6,610 nucleotides of DNA from Bacteroidales bacterium UBA4459 (GTDB lineage: Bacteria; Bacteroidota; Bacteroidia; Bacteroidales; F082), in the NCBI GenBank assembly GCA_002389465.1, contig DGOT01000155.1, forward strand, positions 22,532-29,141. Direction: 5' to 3'. The position numbers were made by a program, and so were the translations under genes. Position 1 is the stretch's first letter; each line of letters begins with the position of its first letter. Under the pieces are notes generated by a model that saw only the letters and a list, made by a program, of their open reading frames with translations, did no database searches and was not told the origin of the DNA. This document shows, piece after piece, positions 1 to 4,933 of the stretch.

Positions 1-432
1 AGCCTTGATGAAATGATTGTTGAAGCGCAAAAGCACGTTGATGGCATTACGGTAGAACAATTAAAAGAAAAACTGGATAATGGAGACATGATCTTACTGA
101 TAGATGTAAGAGAGCCCAATGAATTTAACGCAGGTTATATTCCTGGATCAGTGAACATTCCGCGTGGTGTAATTGAATTTAATATCGGAAACGAAGCCTT
201 TTGGGATGCCGCGTTTTTGTATATGCCTGAGAAAGATGAAGAAATTATAGTGTATTGTAAAAAAGGAAAAAGGGGGATGCTGGCAGGTGAGACATTGAAA
301 AAGCTCGGCTATAAAAATGTAACATACCTTGACGGAGGATGGAAGAAATGGGAACTTACATACCCTGATATTTTTGAAAAGAACCTGGATGCCCTTGGGC
401 ATGATGATGGCGGAGAAGTAGGAGGCTGCTAG
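1..432 (+). CDS. Single-domain rhodanese, 5' end outside the window
   Basis: This is a rhodanese-family sulfurtransferase; such proteins carry sulfane sulfur as a persulfide on one cysteine and hand it to an acceptor. The frame is open to the left window edge. An ATG lies at 13, but with only 12 bases before it and residues in frame upstream (SLDE), the real start is probably further left, and a signal peptide may be missing. Counting from that ATG, the domain begins at ITVEQLKEKL (12-21), has the conserved D-x-R (DVREPNEF, 31-38) and GYIPGSVNIPRG, and carries the active-site loop Cys82-KKGKRG. The fold closes with LGYKNVTYLDGGWKKW. The loop is very basic, which suits an anionic sulfur substrate such as thiosulfate or polysulfide (inference). 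The protein ends in GGEVGGC, so it has a second cysteine as its last residue. A terminator follows directly, so this is the last gene of an upstream unit. The rhodanese call is firm; substrate and location are not known. Confidence 0.93.
   Translation, partial: SLDEMIVEAQKHVDGITVEQLKEKLDNGDMILLIDVREPNEFNAGYIPGSVNIPRGVIEFNIGNEAFWDAAFLYMPEKDEEIIVYCKKGKRGMLAGETLKKLGYKNVTYLDGGWKKWELTYPDIFEKNLDALGHDDGGEVGGC
303..322 (+). repeat. 20-base repeat, copy 1 (in the single-domain rhodanese)
   Basis: GCTCGGCTATAAAAATGTAA is identical to positions 3783-3802. Both copies are in the same reading frame of a rhodanese domain and encode the conserved LGYKNV strand just after the catalytic helix. Identity reaches third codon positions, but it does not extend past the 20 bases. 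Confidence 0.8.
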
Positions 433-455
433 GCATATCTATCTTTAACGTATTG

Positions 456-482
456 AAAGGGGCTTTATTAAGGCCCCTTTTT
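456..482 (+). terminator. Intrinsic terminator after the first rhodanese gene
   Basis: An 8-bp perfect stem, AAAGGGGC (456-463) with GCCCCTTT (473-480), closes a 9-nt loop and runs into a T tract at 478-482. It lies 23 bases past the TAG stop. The GC-rich stem and T run are typical of a factor-independent terminator. It separates the first rhodanese gene from the downstream operon. Confidence 0.88.
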
Positions 483-621
483 GCATGGCTGATATTTATA
501 TTGGGAAATGAATTATCAGTGTTTTTGCGTATTAAACTAAACCAAATAGTGAAACGGAGAGACAGCAAATTTTCCAGGAATGTTATTCCATTATTTACAC
601 CTGATCCTAAAACGATCTAAT

Positions 622-688
622 ACATAAAAAACCACGTATTTTATTGCAATTAGCGAAATAGCTCTTCTTACGTCAATGTTTTTTATGT
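622..688. repeat. Long imperfect inverted repeat (hairpin candidate)
   Basis: An 11-bp perfect inverted repeat, ACATAAAAAAC (622-632) with GTTTTTTATGT (678-688), is followed inward by a further 5 bp, ACGTA (634-638) with TACGT (669-673). A 1-nt/4-nt internal loop lies between the two helices. The apical part (639-668) contains the 8-bp palindrome ATTGCAAT (643-650) and an AGC/GCT pair (652-654 with 661-663). It lies between the upstream terminator and the promoter candidate, so its role is unclear. It could be a structured RNA, a terminator for an unseen transcript, or a protein-binding region. Confidence 0.5.
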
Positions 689-735
689 CCTATTACTGCT
701 TTTGTTCTAGTCTATTGCATTGTTCTGATGTAAAA

Positions 736-761
736 TTGATGCCCTGCCAGCATTATATTTG
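736..761 (+). promoter_or_regulatory. Bacteroidota-type promoter candidate for the rhodanese-porin operon
   Basis: TATATTTG at 754-761 is an exact match to the Bacteroidota housekeeping -7 consensus TAnnTTTG. A TTG at 736-738 could serve as the -33 element, but the 15-nt spacing is shorter than the usual 19-21 nt, so only the -7 is convincing. Transcription would begin near 768, giving a leader of about 50 nt before the ATG at 817. Confidence 0.5.
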
Positions 762-776
762 TTAATAAATTAACAA
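759..776. promoter_or_regulatory. 18-bp inverted repeat over the promoter, operator candidate
   Basis: TTGTTAATAAATTAACAA consists of two perfect 8-bp arms, TTGTTAAT and ATTAACAA, around a 2-nt centre. It overlaps the last three bases of the -7 element and the expected transcription start, a position where a bound dimer would block initiation. No regulator gene is present in the window, so the binding protein is unknown. The site is A/T-rich, which raises the chance of coincidence. Confidence 0.45.
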
Positions 777-816
777 TAATAAACAAAACTTATTTTTAAC
801 ACTTAAATTTAAACAA

Positions 817-1818
817 ATGAAAAGATTTTTAAATGTTTTTTTATTAGCCGTGATTCTTCCGGCTTTCATTATTACAGGATGTAAGGATAAAGAAGATCCA
901 CAACCGCAACCAAAAGGTACATTTGAAACATTGTCAAACTATATGGCAGACAATGGCTTCGATCTTCCGGATGTTCTGCTTATTCCAACAAAATGGGTTG
1001 TAGCTCCTGAACTGATCGCAAAAGGTGGTATAGTTGATCCTACTGATAATTCAATTCCGGGGTATTACACATTTGATATCAGATCTGCAGATGATTTTGC
1101 CACAGGTCACATTAAAGGATCTATGAATGTTAAGTTGACTGATGTACTGACAAAAGCAAATGAAGTAGGAAATGAAAAGCCAATTCTGGTTGTTTGTGCG
1201 TCGGGTCAAACAGCTGGTCGTGCTGTTATGGCATTACGCCTTTCAGGATTCCCAGACGCACAAGTTATGAAATTTGGCATGTCTTACTGGAACGAGGCAT
1301 TTGATGTTTGGACAGGAAATATTGGAAGTACAGCAGTTGGAAACGATAATTGGGTAAACGATGCAAGTGCTTCATTACCAACTAATGCATATCCAGGATG
1401 GGAGACTACAAGTACTGATGGCGCTGTTATTTTGGCTGACGCTGTTGCTGCTATGCTGGCAGAAAGTGATTGGGGTGTAAGCTCAACTACTGTACTTAAC
1501 GATCCTTTAGGTTACAATACTTATAACTATTGGGATGAAGCCACATACCTTAGCGTTGGCCATTATAAAGGCACTTATTTATATTCTGAAATAAAATTAG
1601 ACAATGTTTCAGCTTTACCCACTGCTGATGATTGTTTAATTTATTGCGATACCGGTCAAACTTCATCTATTGTGGCAGCATGGTTGAAAGTACTGGGATA
1701 TAATTCAAAAAGCATTAAGTATGGTGTAAACAGTTTGAGTTATCAGACACTAGAAGGTGTGTCAGGACATGTTGTGTGGCATCATTCAAAAGATTATTCA
1801 TACGAAACTGGCAATTAA
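817..1818 (+). CDS. Lipoprotein with two rhodanese domains
   Basis: This 333-residue lipoprotein probably carries or transfers sulfane sulfur at the cell envelope. Residues 1-21 form a lipoprotein signal peptide ending in the lipobox ITGC, with Cys22 as the lipidated residue. After it comes KDKEDPQPQP, a charged, proline-rich tether resembling the K-(D/E)-rich export signal that sends Bacteroidota lipoproteins to the cell surface. Rhodanese domain 1 (about 55-165) has FDIRSADDF (86-94), GHIKGS and the active loop Cys127-ASGQTAGR. Domain 2 (about 195-325) keeps GHYKG (248-252), Cys277-DTGQTSS and a closing LGYNSKSIKYG, but its D-x-R reads N237-Y-W239. Both loops lack the basic residues of classical thiosulfate rhodaneses, so a binding or relay role is possible. 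The ATG at 817 is set by the signal peptide. It is the first gene of a probable four-gene operon, 43 bases before the porin. The rhodanese fold and lipoprotein calls are strong; the substrate is unknown. Confidence 0.92.
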   Translation: MKRFLNVFLLAVILPAFIITGCKDKEDPQPQPKGTFETLSNYMADNGFDLPDVLLIPTKWVVAPELIAKGGIVDPTDNSIPGYYTFDIRSADDFATGHIKGSMNVKLTDVLTKANEVGNEKPILVVCASGQTAGRAVMALRLSGFPDAQVMKFGMSYWNEAFDVWTGNIGSTAVGNDNWVNDASASLPTNAYPGWETTSTDGAVILADAVAAMLAESDWGVSSTTVLNDPLGYNTYNYWDEATYLSVGHYKGTYLYSEIKLDNVSALPTADDCLIYCDTGQTSSIVAAWLKVLGYNSKSIKYGVNSLSYQTLEGVSGHVVWHHSKDYSYETGN

Positions 1819-1861
1819 TTTTGATCTGTCGAATTGATTGTTCAAATAACTTTAAAAACAT

Positions 1862-2989
1862 ATGGTTATGAGAAAAATGATTATTAGCATAAGCTTACTG
1901 TTCCTTGTCTCCTTATTTTCATTGTCGTCTTTCAGTCAGGGATGTGTTGAAGCAACTTCTGATGCCGGGCCACAACTGGTTGGCTATATCCAGCCGGAGT
2001 TTGGCTATTATTTTTACGGAAAAGACAATAATGATAATGCACGTAAACCCAGCAGCTTCTATTTCAGAAGAGCACGTATTGGGGTCGTCGGGAGTATTCC
2101 TTACGACGTAAGTTACTATGTTATGGCTGAGTTCAGTCCAATTTATAAGGGATATCCTTTTTTACTGGACGCTTTTGTTAGCTGGGCGCCTGTAGGCAAG
2201 TATTTTAAAATGTCATTCGGACAGTTTAAGTCTCCTTACGGACTGGAATTGAACACACCATGTTATGGTTTATATACCATCAACCGTTCCCTGGCTTCCG
2301 AACAACTGGCTTCTCCTTACCGCGAATTGCAGTTCATGTTGTTAGGTGCTTTTGGTAAAGAGAGAGATATCCTTTCTTATAAGTTAACGATTATGAATGG
2401 TACAGGAATTAATAAAATGGATGCTTATGACGAAGACGGTGGAAACAACCAGAAAGACCTGGCCGGACGTGTTGTTGTTGCTCCCTGGGAATTTTTTAAA
2501 ATTGGTGGCGGATTCCGTTACGGATTGTGGGGAAAGAAAGATTCTGATGGGGATGCTAAATCGCGCTCAAGGTACGGAGTCGACCTATCGTTTCATAAAT
2601 GGAACCTCCGGGTGCAGGGCGAATACCTTTGGGGAAAAGACGTAGGTAAAATTGCCGGTGGTGGCGGTTGTGGAGGTAAAGATGTCGCAGCTGATTATCC
2701 TGCATACAATAAAAATGGATATATGTTTATGGCTATGTACATGACACCGATCCGTCTCGAGCCCGTCATTAAATATGAGTATTATAACCCAGACGGAACT
2801 GATTATAAATTTTTCGGTAAAACACAGGATTATGCGCAGAGCACATTAACGTTTGGGATTAATTACTTTCTGAACGAATGGACCCGAATTCAGGTCAACT
2901 ACCTGTATAATGCCGAAAAGAAAACTAACGGTGTTATAAATGAGTATGACAACGATATGTTGCTTATTCAGGTCCAGGCTAAATTTTAA
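1862..2989 (+). CDS. Outer-membrane porin, OprO/OprP-like
   Basis: This 375-residue beta-barrel porin resembles the phosphate-selective porin O/P family, whose members form anion-preferring channels in the outer membrane. The signal peptide covers about residues 1-26 (hydrophobic IISISLLFLVSLFSL, then SSFSQ). A second ATG at 1868 gives MRKMIIS, an equally good start. Family-like features are FYFRRARIGVVGSI (66-79), the periodic aromatic strands (YYVMAEFSP, LLDAFVSWAPV), FGQFKSPYGLE (119-129), and repeated strand-turn units to the end. The last residue is Phe, the usual outer-membrane insertion signal. It has three cysteines (28, 134, 270), uncommon in porins, with Cys270 in a glycine-rich loop (AGGGGCGG, 265-272). 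It sits between two rhodanese genes with 43- and 26-base gaps, so it probably imports or exports a sulfur anion such as thiosulfate rather than phosphate (inference from context). Confidence 0.9.
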   Translation: MVMRKMIISISLLFLVSLFSLSSFSQGCVEATSDAGPQLVGYIQPEFGYYFYGKDNNDNARKPSSFYFRRARIGVVGSIPYDVSYYVMAEFSPIYKGYPFLLDAFVSWAPVGKYFKMSFGQFKSPYGLELNTPCYGLYTINRSLASEQLASPYRELQFMLLGAFGKERDILSYKLTIMNGTGINKMDAYDEDGGNNQKDLAGRVVVAPWEFFKIGGGFRYGLWGKKDSDGDAKSRSRYGVDLSFHKWNLRVQGEYLWGKDVGKIAGGGGCGGKDVAADYPAYNKNGYMFMAMYMTPIRLEPVIKYEYYNPDGTDYKFFGKTQDYAQSTLTFGINYFLNEWTRIQVNYLYNAEKKTNGVINEYDNDMLLIQVQAKF

Positions 2990-3015
2990 CAATCTTAATT
3001 TTAAATAATTGAAAA

Positions 3016-3861
3016 ATGAAAACACTTAGAAACATTTTGATCACAGGACTTGCTTTCCTGTTGGTTTCATCCACAGTTAGGGCGCAGGGCGATATCATTA
3101 GCGCCGCCGACTTCATGTCGCTGTTTAAAACAGATAAAAGCTTGGTCATCATAGATGCAAGCAAAGCTGCTGATTTTAGAAAATCACATATTAAAAACGC
3201 CATTAATGTTCCAAATGGAGATCTTAACCAGGATGCCGAAACAGGGTTTTTAAAAAGTGATGAAGAATTAGGTAAATTATTTGGAAGCAAAGGTGTCAGC
3301 AACGAAAACACGATCATTGTTTATGATGGTGGATCTCAGAAACCTGCTTCAAGAGTTTATTGGGTGCTGAAATATTTGGGTGCTCCAAATGTGAAGATTC
3401 TGCACAAAAATATGGCAACTTTCAAAAAGGCAAGAGTTCCATTGACACCAATGGCTGCGAAAAAAAGCGCAACCACTTTTACGGTTAATATTAACCATGC
3501 CGTTGCAGCAGATCTGGCAGATGTAAAAGCCGGAACAGCAAAATTATTTGACGCCCGTGATGCCAATGAATATGCAGGTACTACCGAAAAGAGCAAAGGC
3601 CACATTCCGGGAGCAATTAATCTCAGTTATAAAGATATGTTAAATACTGACAACGCATTTAAAGCAAAAGACGAACTGGAAAAAGTTGTAGCAGGGTTTG
3701 GGCTTAGTGCCGATACACCAATAATAGTTTCATGTCAGTCTGGTAAGAGGGCAGCTGTATTATATGTTGCATTTACCAGTGTGCTCGGCTATAAAAATGT
3801 AAAAATGTATGATGGCAGTTATAATGATTGGGTAGCTAAAGGCAACACCGTAGAGAAGTAG
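3016..3861 (+). CDS. Exported two-domain thiosulfate/3-mercaptopyruvate-type sulfurtransferase
   Basis: This 281-residue protein has the tandem-rhodanese plan of TST/MST sulfurtransferases (SseA-like). A signal peptide (1-23, ILITGLAFLLVSS, cleavage near VRA) sends it to the periplasm, whereas many TST/MST enzymes are cytoplasmic. Domain 1 (about 27-143) is non-catalytic: the cysteine position is Asp104 (VYDGGS), followed by ASRVYWVLKYLG, as is normal in this family. Domain 2 (about 156-277) has FDARDANEY (178-186), KGHIPGAIN (194-202) and the active loop Cys240-QSGKR. That loop is closer to single-domain rhodaneses (CxxGxR) than to the CRKGVT or CGSGVT of TST and MST. The usual second substrate-binding arginine of the family appears to be Glu185. 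The catalytic call is strong; the choice between thiosulfate, polysulfide and protein persulfide as donor is open. It follows the porin by 26 bases and precedes the next gene by 13, so it is in the same operon. Confidence 0.92.
   Translation: MKTLRNILITGLAFLLVSSTVRAQGDIISAADFMSLFKTDKSLVIIDASKAADFRKSHIKNAINVPNGDLNQDAETGFLKSDEELGKLFGSKGVSNENTIIVYDGGSQKPASRVYWVLKYLGAPNVKILHKNMATFKKARVPLTPMAAKKSATTFTVNINHAVAADLADVKAGTAKLFDARDANEYAGTTEKSKGHIPGAINLSYKDMLNTDNAFKAKDELEKVVAGFGLSADTPIIVSCQSGKRAAVLYVAFTSVLGYKNVKMYDGSYNDWVAKGNTVEK
3783..3802 (+). repeat. 20-base repeat, copy 2 (in the two-domain sulfurtransferase)
   Basis: This is the second exact copy of the 20 bases at 303-322, located in domain 2 of the exported sulfurtransferase. 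The flanking bases differ at both ends. Shared ancestry, gene conversion or chance at a conserved motif could each explain it. Confidence 0.8.
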
Positions 3862-3874
3862 ACTGCTTTTCATC

Positions 3875-4138
3875 ATGAGTACATTAACAAATATATCCTT
3901 TAAAAACCTGACAAAAACGGAACAGGTTGTCATGATCATTAATTCCGGTAAAGAGTTATTGGACAGGAATGAAGAAGGATACAACATTCATTTGTATTTA
4001 CTTGCAGATTTTTTTGTTGAGGTTTGGTTCGAATCGAACACAAAAAAAATTGTTAAAGTGGAGCCCGCCGATAAGGATAGCATTACAAGAAATTACACGA
4101 AAATAAATGAACTCATGAAGCAAATAATAAATGAATAG
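3875..4138 (+). CDS. Conserved-looking small protein of unknown function
   Basis: This 87-residue protein has no signal peptide or membrane segment, so it is probably cytoplasmic. I do not recognise a named family. It has an N-terminal polar helix (NLTKTEQVVMIINSGKELLDR, about 11-31), a central aromatic, beta-like segment (YNIHLYLLADFFVEVWFES, about 36-54) and a C-terminal helix (RNYTKINELMKQIINE). The pattern recalls short Bacteroidota proteins found as orphan hypotheticals, but I cannot confirm that. It starts 13 bases after the sulfurtransferase stop and has a terminator about 40 bases after its own stop, so it is the last gene of the sulfur operon. It has no cysteine, which argues against direct sulfur transfer. 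Confidence 0.75.
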   Translation: MSTLTNISFKNLTKTEQVVMIINSGKELLDRNEEGYNIHLYLLADFFVEVWFESNTKKIVKVEPADKDSITRNYTKINELMKQIINE

Positions 4139-4178
4139 AAACGTATAAAAATTGTAATATTTATCATAAAAATGTTGT

Positions 4179-4217
4179 AAAAGGCTTTCAATTTAGTTAT
4201 TGGAGACCTTTTATTTA
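4179..4217 (+). terminator. Hairpin terminator ending the rhodanese-porin operon
   Basis: A 14-position stem, AAAAGGCTTTCAAT (4179-4192) with ATTGGAGACCTTTT (4199-4212), has one mismatch and two G-T pairs around the 6-nt loop TTAGTT. The T-rich run TTTTATTT follows at 4209-4216. It lies 40 bases after the stop of the small protein gene. Confidence 0.72.
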
Positions 4218-4323
4218 TCGGCTATCTTAATTTGAAAGAACATATGCTGTCGAATAACTAATAGATTATGATGACATTAAACCGATGTTAAAGTTTCTCA
4301 AAATAATTTTCTTTCCAAGATCA

Positions 4324-4354
4324 TTGACAAATTTTCCGGTTTATTGTATTTTTA
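4324..4354 (+). promoter_or_regulatory. Promoter candidate for the small membrane protein
   Basis: TTGACA begins at 4324, and 20 bases after its TTG comes TATTTTTA (4347-4354), a one-mismatch fit to TAnnTTTG at the spacing usual for Bacteroidota. A transcript would begin just upstream of the ATG at 4379, which supports that start over the overlapping frame from 4285. A/T richness makes chance matches likely, so this is tentative. Confidence 0.4.
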
Positions 4355-4378
4355 TAATAATTATAAAATCGTCGTCTG

Positions 4379-4600
4379 ATGAAAACACGTTTAAAACTGC
4401 TCTTAAATACTTTGGTAACTTTTGCTGCAATATTTTTTATTGTTTACCTGCTTATGGTCATTGCTGCATTCTTAGGCTGTTGCACAGGAATTACCGCCTT
4501 TTTTTATGAAAAGATCATATGGGTTTTACTAGGAATTGGTGTTCTTGTTTTTGCATTTTGTTTTTACAATAATTGCTATAAAAAAAGAGGTAATTTGTAA
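4379..4600 (+). CDS. Small two-helix membrane protein, unknown function
   Basis: This 73-residue protein begins with a basic N-terminus (MKTRLK). It has a first hydrophobic helix (about 8-34, LLNTLVTFAAIFFIVYLLMVIAAFLG), a short loop with GCCTG and YEK, a second helix (about 47-63, IWVLLGIGVLVFAFCF) and a basic tail, YNNCYKKRGNL. By the positive-inside rule both termini are cytoplasmic and the short loop faces the periplasm. It has four cysteines (a CC pair at about 34-35, one late in helix 2, and one in the tail). I do not recognise a family. It lies between two terminator-like hairpins with its own promoter candidate, so it is probably transcribed alone. A competing frame at 4285-4509 overlaps it but looks less protein-like. 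The call as a real gene is likely rather than certain. Confidence 0.6.
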   Translation: MKTRLKLLLNTLVTFAAIFFIVYLLMVIAAFLGCCTGITAFFYEKIIWVLLGIGVLVFAFCFYNNCYKKRGNL

Positions 4601-4621
4601 ATACGTGATTTTATAAATTAC
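4590..4621 (+). other. AT-rich hairpin at the end of the small membrane protein gene
   Basis: GTAATTTGTAAA (4590-4601) pairs with TTTATAAATTAC (4610-4621), with a single G-T pair among 12, around the loop TACGTGAT. It includes the stop codon (4598-4600). It lacks a GC-rich stem and a T tract, so it is not a standard terminator. It may protect the 3' end of the mRNA or aid weak termination. Confidence 0.4.
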
Positions 4622-4740
4622 CTAAACAGCATTTATTCTACGCAATATGAGACGTTTACGCAGAACAATCCCTCATTGCAACTTAATTTATTTCGTTTTT
4701 AAATAGAAGTTGTACTATGAGGAAAATCAGGCAGATACAA

Positions 4741-4760
4741 ATATCTAAATATTTCGATAT
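4741..4760. promoter_or_regulatory. 20-bp near-perfect palindrome, operator candidate
   Basis: ATATCTAAATATTTCGATAT is symmetric in 9 of its 10 base-pair positions; only T4746 against C4755 breaks it. It lies about 95 bases upstream of the -7-like element of the molybdoenzyme gene, a spacing that fits an activator site better than a repressor site. The sequence is A/T-rich, so chance cannot be excluded. Confidence 0.35.
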
Positions 4761-4853
4761 ATTCAACGAAAAAGTGTAAAAGGCTGTAATACAATACGTA
4801 ACACTTGTTGGCTGGGGGTTTTGATTCCAATAGCATATTAGTTGTTTTGCATA

Positions 4854-4861
4854 TATTTTTG
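4854..4861 (+). promoter_or_regulatory. -7-like element upstream of the molybdoenzyme gene
   Basis: TATTTTTG fits TAnnTTTG exactly. No TTG lies at the expected -33 distance (the nearest, at 4821 and 4842, are too far and too close). This may mean an activator-dependent promoter or a chance match. The leader to the ATG at 4934 would be about 65 nt. Confidence 0.35.
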
Positions 4862-4933
4862 TGATGCACATATAGTAATGTACATATATACATAATGATT
4901 TCTCAAAACAAGAAGCACCATAAATTATTCTGA

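Larger units (their letters stand above)
483..816. other. Intergenic region upstream of the rhodanese-porin operon
   Basis: This 334-base stretch has no plausible coding frame on either strand; the reverse frame at 356-568 is low-complexity and crosses the terminator. The region holds a long imperfect inverted repeat (622-688), a promoter candidate (736-761) and an 18-bp inverted repeat over that promoter (759-776), each listed separately. Bases 777-816 are an A/T-rich leader without a Shine-Dalgarno sequence, as is usual in Bacteroidota. Confidence 0.7.
4601..4933. other. Intergenic region upstream of the molybdoenzyme
   Basis: This is a 333-base A/T-rich stretch with no credible gene. Short reverse frames over 4683-4893 are rich in Ile, Tyr and Cys and have no recognisable domain. 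It holds a 20-bp near-palindrome (4741-4760), a bulged inverted repeat (CAAC plus AAGTGT at 4764-4777 against ACACTTGTTG at 4801-4810), a -7-like element (4854-4861) and three CATATA copies (4850, 4869, 4883). Confidence 0.65.

Noticed and set aside
148..568. Reverse-strand open frames at 148-402 and 356-568
   Set aside because: They are antisense to the rhodanese or cross its terminator, and the translations show no domain or signal.
1836..1850. TTGA-N4-TCAA site between lipoprotein and porin genes, resembling an FNR/CRP box
   Set aside because: The spacing is two bases too short for the FNR/CRP consensus (TTGAT-N4-ATCAA), and the site lies inside the operon.
1905..2645. Forward frames at 1905-2111 and 2397-2645
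   Set aside because: They are out-of-frame shadows of the porin gene, which has full-length family features.
2979..3987. Reverse-strand frames at 2979-3317, 3357-3605 and 3760-3987
   Set aside because: They are antisense to the sulfurtransferase gene, which has clear catalytic motifs; no independent coding signs.
4285..4509. Forward open frame of 74 residues overlapping the small membrane protein
   Set aside because: Its second half is the +1-shifted reading of the membrane protein gene and is rich in Cys, Leu and Arg without pattern. The promoter candidate sits inside it and favours the ATG at 4379.
4764..4810. Bulged inverted repeat CAAC/AAGTGT with ACACTT/GTTG as an RNA leader structure
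   Set aside because: It lies upstream of the promoter candidate, the loop is 23 nt and a 4-nt bulge interrupts the stem, so a functional structure is not well supported.
4850..4888. Three CATATA copies as a possible direct-repeat operator
   Set aside because: The spacing is irregular (19 and 14 bases) and the region is strongly A/T-biased, so chance is likely.
4683..4893. Two overlapping reverse-strand frames in the intergenic region
   Set aside because: They are short, low in complexity, rich in Ile, Tyr and Cys, overlap each other in different frames, and have no upstream promoter-like element that I could see.
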